From JADGRF01 sp036382515 (GTDB lineage Bacteria > Myxococcota_A > Polyangia > Polyangiales > JAFGIB01), in NCBI GenBank assembly GCA_036382515.1, contig DASVHQ010000146.1:1-21029 (forward strand): a stretch of 21,029 bases of DNA. Reading direction: 5' to 3'. Made by a program: the position numbers and the translations under genes. This document shows positions 15,911-21,029 of the stretch, one piece after another (position 1 is the stretch's first letter; every line of letters starts with the position of its first letter). The notes under the pieces were generated by a model. That model was not told the DNA's origin. It did no database searches and saw only the letters and a list, made by a program, of their open reading frames with translations.

Positions 15911-17818
15911 GTGCCGGAAACACCAAGCACAGCTTCGACTTCACTCGCGCGTACGGCTGCGGCGCTGCTCCTGGTAACGCTCATCACGAGCCTCGGCCTG
16001 CCGGGGCAAGCGTGGGCGAGCCCGGGCGTCACGCTCGACCAGTACCACGTCGCACCGCAGGGCGATGACGGCTTCACGGTGAGCCGGCCGCAGACACCCG
16101 GTCACTTGCAGCTGCAGACGAGCTTGGGCCTCGACTACTCGAGCAACCCACTGGTGTACGAGCTGAAGCAGGGCGCGAGCAACGGCAAGAAGGTCGCGTT
16201 GGTGAGCGATCAGCTGGCCGCGAACCTCGGCGTTTCGCTCGGCCTCTTCGATCAACTGCTGGCGTTCGCGACGCTGCCCGTGAATCTCGTGCTTTCCGGG
16301 ACCGCCTTCGGCTCACAACCCACGGCCACCGGCGCAGGCGCAGGCGACTTCGCGCTCGGTGCGCGCGGTGTGTTCTATCGCGCAGGAGAACACGGCGCGC
16401 TCGCGCTTCAGCTTGCGACCACATTCCCCACGGGAGCAGGTAGCTCGGTCGGACCCGCCGTGGCCGGCGAATCGGGGCTCACGGTGCAGCCCTCGTTGCT
16501 CGCCGAGCTCGCGTTCCCGATCTTGCGGATCACCGCCAACGCCGGTCTGCGCATCCGCAAACAGCTCACGCTGCCATCCGCGAGCTTCGGCAACGAGCTC
16601 AGCTACGCGCTGGCGCTGGCGCTGCACGTGCTTTCGCACAGGCTCGATGCACAGCTGGAGCTGTTCGGCGTCACGCCCACCGACGACGTGGGTCGTCGCG
16701 CCAATTCACCGCTCGAAGCGCTCGGCGGCCTGAAGCTCTTCGCAGGCCAGTACACGTTCGGGCTCGCTTCCGGCGTCGGCGTGATGAGCGGCTACGGCTC
16801 ACCCCAGCTGCGCGTCGCTGCCATGGGTGCCTATCGATTCGGCGCTCGCGCCGACAAAGCGCCCGCAACGCCAGCGGAGGCTGCGCCACAGCCAGCCGAA
16901 ACGACGCCGCCGACAGCTGCAGCCGCGCCGGAGCCGCGAGCGCAAGCACCGCAGCCACAGCGATCGGTTCTGCCGCCGACAGCTGCAGAGTCATCCAGAC
17001 CTGACGCAGTCGTCGAGCCTGAGAGCGACTCCGACGGCGATGGTCTGAAGGACGCCGACGACCCATGCCCCGACTGGCCAGGGCCGGCCGCGAGCGGTGG
17101 CTGCCCACAGCACTTCCAGTACATACCCGAGACGGGCGCGTTGACACTGCAGAGGCCGATCACCTGGCGCAGGAGTAGCGCGGTCCTGGATGGCAGCGCC
17201 GACCCGATGCTGCAAGAGCTCGCGGGCGCGCTCGCGAAGAACCATGGTCGCGTCATGCTGCTCACTCACGTCGCGCCGCGCGGCAATCCGGAGCAGAGCG
17301 TCAGCGTCACAGCGCAGCGCGCGCAGGCGCTGATGCAGTGGTTGAAGGCCCACGGTGTGAAGAGCGAGCAGCTGGAAGCCTACGGCTGCGCGGGCAATCG
17401 CCCCATCGCGCCCGCACGCACGAAGAACCGTTGGAAGAACGAGCGCGTCGAATTCTTCGTGTCACGACCGCTGCCGAAGCTCGGCATGCCATCGACGGTC
17501 GGGTGCGCGCAGGTCGGCGGCACGCCACCACCGCCGGACAAGCCCGCACAACGCGCGCGCGCAGCGGTTCCGCCTACACCCGCGGCTGCGGCGATACCGC
17601 CTGCACCCGCGCCTGCGCCTGCAGCCGTGCAGAAGCCGAGGATCCCCGAGCCGCCGCCCGCTGCTGTGCCGAGCGCCGCGAAGCCGCCAACGGCGGCGGC
17701 TGCGCAGAGCACCGAGCCCATCGCACCCGCCGCGCCGCCGCGCTCGCGCACCATCGGCGGCGCTAGACCCCGGGCCCCAGTCCAGCGTAGCCTGAGCCAA
17801 GGGGTGCAGAGCGAGTGA
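15911..17818 (+). CDS. OmpA-like envelope protein with thrombospondin type-3 motif, first gene of the operon
   Basis: 635 aa. A signal peptide (hydrophobic AAALLLVTLITSLGL, cleavage near AWA/S at 36-37) leads to a beta-barrel-like region (about 40-315) with alternating strands and a final aromatic strand AMGAYRFGA. A Pro/Ala/Gln-rich linker follows. Next comes a calcium-binding thrombospondin type-3 motif, SDSDGDGLKDADDPCP (372-387), then an OmpA-like domain (about 399-510) and a long Pro/Ala-rich tail. In the OmpA domain the wall-binding Asp is replaced: the GHTD position reads THVA, with Ala455, while the partner Arg470 remains. Peptidoglycan binding may therefore be weak. The start is a GTG at 15911; an in-frame TGA at 15875-15877 leaves no earlier choice, and no strong ribosome-binding site is visible. 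Its stop overlaps the next gene by 4 nt (GTGA). Confidence 0.85.
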   Translation: MPETPSTASTSLARTAAALLLVTLITSLGLPGQAWASPGVTLDQYHVAPQGDDGFTVSRPQTPGHLQLQTSLGLDYSSNPLVYELKQGASNGKKVALVSDQLAANLGVSLGLFDQLLAFATLPVNLVLSGTAFGSQPTATGAGAGDFALGARGVFYRAGEHGALALQLATTFPTGAGSSVGPAVAGESGLTVQPSLLAELAFPILRITANAGLRIRKQLTLPSASFGNELSYALALALHVLSHRLDAQLELFGVTPTDDVGRRANSPLEALGGLKLFAGQYTFGLASGVGVMSGYGSPQLRVAAMGAYRFGARADKAPATPAEAAPQPAETTPPTAAAAPEPRAQAPQPQRSVLPPTAAESSRPDAVVEPESDSDGDGLKDADDPCPDWPGPAASGGCPQHFQYIPETGALTLQRPITWRRSSAVLDGSADPMLQELAGALAKNHGRVMLLTHVAPRGNPEQSVSVTAQRAQALMQWLKAHGVKSEQLEAYGCAGNRPIAPARTKNRWKNERVEFFVSRPLPKLGMPSTVGCAQVGGTPPPPDKPAQRARAAVPPTPAAAAIPPAPAPAPAAVQKPRIPEPPPAAVPSAAKPPTAAAAQSTEPIAPAAPPRSRTIGGARPRAPVQRSLSQGVQSE

Positions 17819-19296
17819 CTAGCGAACGGTCCAAGCCAGGCCGGACCGAGTCACGCGGCAGCGAAGGCGCCGCGCGAGAAGCAGTCGCCGACGCCCGGTT
17901 GCCACCCTGGGAGCGCACCGATCCACCTCCCACGAGCGGCAGTTACATTCCGCGCGCGTCGGCACGCAGCGTGTACTGCGAGATCGACGGTTTGCGCGTG
18001 GACGTCGACCTCGCCGAGCTAAGCACGGCGGGCCTGTTCGTGAACAGCGCGACCGAAGCCACGGCCGACGCCGAGGTCGAGGTCTTCCTGCGCATCAAGG
18101 ACACCACCTGGACCTCCGGCGGCCACATCGTTCAAGTCGTGTCGTGCGAGCGCGCCGCCGAAGAAGGCAGACGACCTGGCTTCGCCCTGCTCTTCACCAA
18201 CGTCGACGACGCGCAGCGCCAGCGCTTGCGCGAGGCCATCAGCCACGTACGCAAGCAGCGCATGGCGAGCACGCCGCCGTCAGCTGCGCACAGCGCGCCA
18301 CCGAATCAGGCCGCGGCGACCGCCCGCAGCCTGCGACCCGAGCGAAGCTCGGCTCGGGCTCGCAGCCTGTCTCCGCAGCAGCAGCCGTCGCACAAACCGC
18401 CCGCGCAAAAGCAGCCGGCGGCAACGCGCAACGCGGCTTCCGACCAACCACCGGGAGCGACCCGCGCCGGCCTTTCGGCGCGCGCGGCTCGAGTCACGAC
18501 GACCAAAGCCGTGTCAGCGCCCACGCTGAGCGCCGAGGCGAGCTCGGTGCTCCCCAAGCTGCGCGCCGATCTCCGCTTGCTCGAGCACAAGCCGCCGTGG
18601 GGCGTGCTCGGCATCGCGCAGGGCAGCAGCATGGACCAGGCCAAGGCGGCGTTCTTCGATGCGTCCAAGCGCTACCATCCGCACCTGTACAGCCGCCACG
18701 GTTCCGCGGAGATCACCAGGCTCGTGACCGAGCTGTTCATCGCCCACAAGCGCGCCTACGACATGATCTTGAAAGCATCTGCGGCCCAGCCGACAACACC
18801 AGCCGAGCGCGGGTCCACCTCACCGGAGCGCGTCAGCGTCACGACCGCGATCGAAGTGCCGGCGAGCGAGCCACCGCCGAGCATACGTAACGCAGCCGCC
18901 GAGCCACCGCAGCCAACGGCGGCGCGGCCGCAGAGCGCTGCGTCGCACTCGATGCCACCGGAACGCAAGCCGCGCACGGCGGACGTCGAGCGGCTGGTGA
19001 AGGGCGCGCTCAAGCACGTCGCGGCCAGCCGAGTCGCACAGGCCGAGGTCGAGCTGCAAAAGGCGCTCGAGCTCGATCCACAGTGCCTGAGCGCGCGCGT
19101 CTGGCAGCTCGTCCTGCAGGCACGCCGGCAGAAAGCTGCGGGCGACGCGCGCCGGGCCCACGCCAAGTACCTCGAAGTGCTGACCCTCGACGGCAAGCAC
19201 CACGAAGCCCTCACGGAAACCAAGAAGCACAGCAAAGATCTGCGAGACAAGCAGCCGGGGCTGCTCGGTAAGCTTTTCGGTTCGGGAAACAAGTGA
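17815..19296 (+). CDS. PilZ / J-like / TPR protein, probable Hsp70 partner
   Basis: 493 aa, soluble, with three folded parts joined by Pro/Ala/Ser-rich linkers. Residues about 42-150 form a PilZ domain: Arg47-x3-Arg51 (RASAR), then ELSTAG at 68-73, a variant of D/N-x-S-x-x-G with Glu68. c-di-GMP binding is therefore likely but not certain. Residues about 259-320 resemble a J domain: PPWGVLGIAQGSSMDQAKAAF, then ASKRYHPHLYSRHG, then a helix ending AHKRAYDMIL. The invariant HPD tripeptide reads HPH (288-290), so normal stimulation of Hsp70 ATPase is not expected. Residues about 388-480 contain TPR-like helices (AEVELQKALELDPQCLSARVW and a second pair). The GTG start overlaps the preceding TGA by 4 nt, and the dnaK-like ATG follows the stop after 1 nt. 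That placement suggests the J-like part serves the adjacent Hsp70. Confidence 0.85.
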   Translation: MTSERSKPGRTESRGSEGAAREAVADARLPPWERTDPPPTSGSYIPRASARSVYCEIDGLRVDVDLAELSTAGLFVNSATEATADAEVEVFLRIKDTTWTSGGHIVQVVSCERAAEEGRRPGFALLFTNVDDAQRQRLREAISHVRKQRMASTPPSAAHSAPPNQAAATARSLRPERSSARARSLSPQQQPSHKPPAQKQPAATRNAASDQPPGATRAGLSARAARVTTTKAVSAPTLSAEASSVLPKLRADLRLLEHKPPWGVLGIAQGSSMDQAKAAFFDASKRYHPHLYSRHGSAEITRLVTELFIAHKRAYDMILKASAAQPTTPAERGSTSPERVSVTTAIEVPASEPPPSIRNAAAEPPQPTAARPQSAASHSMPPERKPRTADVERLVKGALKHVAASRVAQAEVELQKALELDPQCLSARVWQLVLQARRQKAAGDARRAHAKYLEVLTLDGKHHEALTETKKHSKDLRDKQPGLLGKLFGSGNK

Positions 19297-19297
19297 C

Positions 19298-20869
19298 ATG
19301 GCAAAGCTGATCGGCATCGACCTCGGAACCACGAACTCCTGCGTCGCCGTGCTCGAAAACGGCACCGCCACGGTCATCCCCACGCGCCAGGGCCACCGCA
19401 CGCTGCCTTCGGTCGTGGCCTTCACCGACGATGGCCAAGAGATCGTCGGCGTGACCGCGCAGCGCCAAGCCGTGACCAATCCTCATCGCACGATCTACGG
19501 GATCAAGCGCCTGATCGGTCGCAAAGCCAGCGACCCGGTGCTCGAGAAGTGGAAGGCCTACGTACCGTACGAAGTGACTGCTGCGCCCAACGGTGACGCC
19601 TGGGTGAGCACGCGCGACGGCGACTACAGTCCGCCAGAGATCGCAGCGATCGTGCTGCAGGAGATCAAGGCCATTGCCGAAGACTACCTCGGCGAGTCCG
19701 TGACCGAAGCCGTGGTCACCGTACCCGCGTACTTCAACGACAACCAGCGCCAGGCCACGAAAGATGCCGGCGCGATCGCGGGCCTCAACATCAAGCACAT
19801 CCTGAACGAGCCCACGGCCGCGGCGCTCGGCTACGGCGTGGACAAGAGCAAGGATCAAACGCTCGCGATCTTCGACCTGGGCGGCGGCACGTTCGACATC
19901 ACGATCATGAAAGCCAACCGCGGCGTCTTCGAGGTGCTGGCGACCAACGGCGACACGTTCCTGGGTGGCAACGACTTCGACCAGGCGCTGATCGAGCACA
20001 TGATCGCGGACTTCAAGCGCGAGCACAACGTCGAGCTGATTGGCGACGCGGTCGCACTGCAGCGTCTGAAAGAAGCATCGGAGACTGCCAAGAAAGAGCT
20101 GTCGACGACCACCTCGACGTCGATCAACTTGCCCTTCATCACCACGGGCCCGTCGGGCGCCTTGCACATCCGACACGACGCGGTCGACCGCGCGCTACTC
20201 GAGAAGCTCACGGCCAGCCTGATCGATCGTCTGGAACCGCCGTGCCGACAGGCGCTGAAAGACGCCGGCCTCACCACCGCCGACCTCGACCAGGTGCTGC
20301 TCGTGGGTGGCATGACGCGCATGCCTGCCGTGCGCCGGAAGGTGGAAGATATCTTCGGCAAGATCACGGCCAAGGACGTGAACCCCGACGAGATCGTCGC
20401 GGTCGGCGCCGCGACGCAGTGCGCAATCATGTCCGGTGAGCTGCTGGACGTGGTGCTGCTCGACGTCACACCGCACTCGCTGGGCGTACGCGTGAAGGAC
20501 GAGCGTATGTCGTTCGTGATCGCCAAGAACACGACCATCCCCACCTCGGAGAAGAAGCTCTTCGCGACCACGCGCGACAACCAGGACCACGTGGTGATCC
20601 AGGTCTACCAGGGCGAGAACGAGCTGGTCTGGCACAACGCGAGCCTGGGTCAGTTCACGCTGGGTGATCTGCCGAAGCTCGGCGCCGGCAAGGTCAACGT
20701 CGAGGTGAGCTTCCTTCTGGACGCCGATGGGGTGTTGCAGGTGACCGCTCGGGAGGTCCAGACGGGCAAGGAAGCGTCCGTGAAGATCACCGCATCGAGC
20801 GGCCTGAGCAAGGATCACGTGCAGCGCCTCGCGAACGAGCGTGGCGCGCGAGCCGAAGCCCGGAGCTAG
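19298..20869 (+). CDS. DnaK (Hsp70) paralogue lacking most of the C-terminal lid
   Basis: 523 aa, compared with about 640 for a housekeeping DnaK. The ATPase domain is complete: GIDLGTTNS at 6-14, catalytic Lys70, AYFND at 144-148, FDLGGGTFD at 192-200 with Thr198, and LLVGGMTRMPAV. The interdomain linker is DVVLLDVTPHSLGV, where most DnaKs have Leu instead of His. The beta-sandwich substrate domain follows (KNTTIPTSEKK, VYQGE, LGQFTLGDLP) up to TASSGLSKDHVQRL, the start of lid helix A. The protein then ends after GARAEARS. It should bind and hydrolyse ATP, but without a lid it would hold peptides loosely. Its place in an operon with a PilZ/J-like protein marks it as a specialised paralogue. 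M. xanthus SglK, needed for social motility, is a precedent for such paralogues; orthology is not claimed. Its TAG directly touches the inverted repeat of the MITE-like element. Confidence 0.92.
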   Translation: MAKLIGIDLGTTNSCVAVLENGTATVIPTRQGHRTLPSVVAFTDDGQEIVGVTAQRQAVTNPHRTIYGIKRLIGRKASDPVLEKWKAYVPYEVTAAPNGDAWVSTRDGDYSPPEIAAIVLQEIKAIAEDYLGESVTEAVVTVPAYFNDNQRQATKDAGAIAGLNIKHILNEPTAAALGYGVDKSKDQTLAIFDLGGGTFDITIMKANRGVFEVLATNGDTFLGGNDFDQALIEHMIADFKREHNVELIGDAVALQRLKEASETAKKELSTTTSTSINLPFITTGPSGALHIRHDAVDRALLEKLTASLIDRLEPPCRQALKDAGLTTADLDQVLLVGGMTRMPAVRRKVEDIFGKITAKDVNPDEIVAVGAATQCAIMSGELLDVVLLDVTPHSLGVRVKDERMSFVIAKNTTIPTSEKKLFATTRDNQDHVVIQVYQGENELVWHNASLGQFTLGDLPKLGAGKVNVEVSFLLDADGVLQVTAREVQTGKEASVKITASSGLSKDHVQRLANERGARAEARS

Positions 20870-21029
20870 GAGCCTGTCGGAGAAAGCGCTCCCGTCGGTC
20901 CTCGGCCCTTCTCGGACATCTTCTTGTGCGAAAACCTCAAAATACCACGCAGTATTGCTGCGGTTTCGCACGAGGACCTGTCTCGAGAATCGACTCGACG
21001 CCCTCGGTCCGGCTTTCTCCGACAGGCTC
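20870..21029. mobile_element. MITE-like 160-bp element with perfect 18-bp terminal inverted repeats
   Basis: GAGCCTGTCGGAGAAAGC at 20870-20887 is the exact reverse complement of 21012-21029. Inside, TTCTCG (20909-20914) pairs with CGAGAA (20984-20989). GTGCGAAA (20926-20933) pairs with TTTCGCAC (20964-20971), and AATAC (20941-20945) pairs with GTATT (20952-20956) around CACGCA, so the whole unit can fold into one long interrupted hairpin. There is no coding frame. These are traits of a non-autonomous transposable element moved in trans, although a large transcription-ending palindrome is an alternative. The right end coincides with the window end, so a target-site duplication cannot be judged. 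Confidence 0.7.
20926..20971 (+). repeat. Central stem-loop of the MITE-like element
   Basis: An 8-bp stem GTGCGAAA/TTTCGCAC, then a bulged A, a CC/GG pair, an internal loop, and a 5-bp AATAC/GTATT stem with a 6-nt loop. It could act as a transcript end-structure for the DnaK operon even though no T-tract follows. Confidence 0.6.

Noticed and set aside
15874..16068. ATG at 15874 as start of a small gene or of the OmpA-like protein
   Set aside because: It is in a different frame from the OmpA-like gene, overlaps it, and encodes no recognisable product.

Overview
The window is high-GC DNA that looks like a chromosome segment from a myxobacterium (Myxococcota) or close relative. The assignment rests on gene content, not a database search: a Ser/Thr kinase with the GGMAE-type P-loop and PEGA domains, an HU-like protein with an RKPATKARKGINP arm, OmpA proteins with carboxypeptidase-regulatory or thrombospondin-type-3 modules, a PilZ/J-like fusion and a DnaK paralogue. 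No tRNA, rRNA, CRISPR array or intact transposase gene was seen.

Layout. 142-2373 (+): two cyclic-nucleotide-binding domains joined to a patatin/NTE-type phospholipase. 2437-4122 (-): degenerate SDR/epimerase domain fused to an acyltransferase. 4279-6105 (-): OmpA-family outer-membrane protein. 6281-8872 (-): transmembrane Ser/Thr kinase with two PEGA domains. 8873-9507: the only long non-coding stretch. 9508-9831 (+): HU-family protein followed by two hairpins, the second a clear intrinsic terminator. 9942-10769 (-): degenerate EAL-domain protein. 10843-11949 (+): cysteine-rich Sel1-repeat protein, probably a lipoprotein. 11957-14461 (-): type ISP-like DNA methyltransferase without nuclease or helicase. 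14495-14830 (-): the broken 3' end of a YhaN/SMC-like ATPase gene. 14831-15679 (-): RidA-GNAT fusion. 15911-20869 (+): a tight three-gene cluster encoding an OmpA-like envelope protein, a PilZ/J-like/TPR protein and a short DnaK. 20870-21029: a 160-bp MITE-like element with perfect 18-bp terminal inverted repeats.

How the genes may work together. The most interesting unit is 15911-20869. Its genes overlap by 4 nt (GTGA) and are separated by 1 nt, so they are almost certainly co-transcribed. The middle protein joins a likely c-di-GMP-binding PilZ domain to a J-like segment whose HPD motif reads HPH. It sits directly before an Hsp70 that lacks most of its helical lid. This suggests a second-messenger-responsive, non-canonical Hsp70 module with an envelope partner; that function is inference.

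A second theme is decay and divergence. The EAL protein has lost several metal-ligand and catalytic positions. The RidA domain lacks the catalytic Arg. The SDR domain lacks the Tyr/Lys pair and the glycine-rich loop. The ATPase next to the methyltransferase is a nonsense-containing remnant, which suggests a former nuclease/ATPase/methyltransferase locus of which only the methyltransferase survives.
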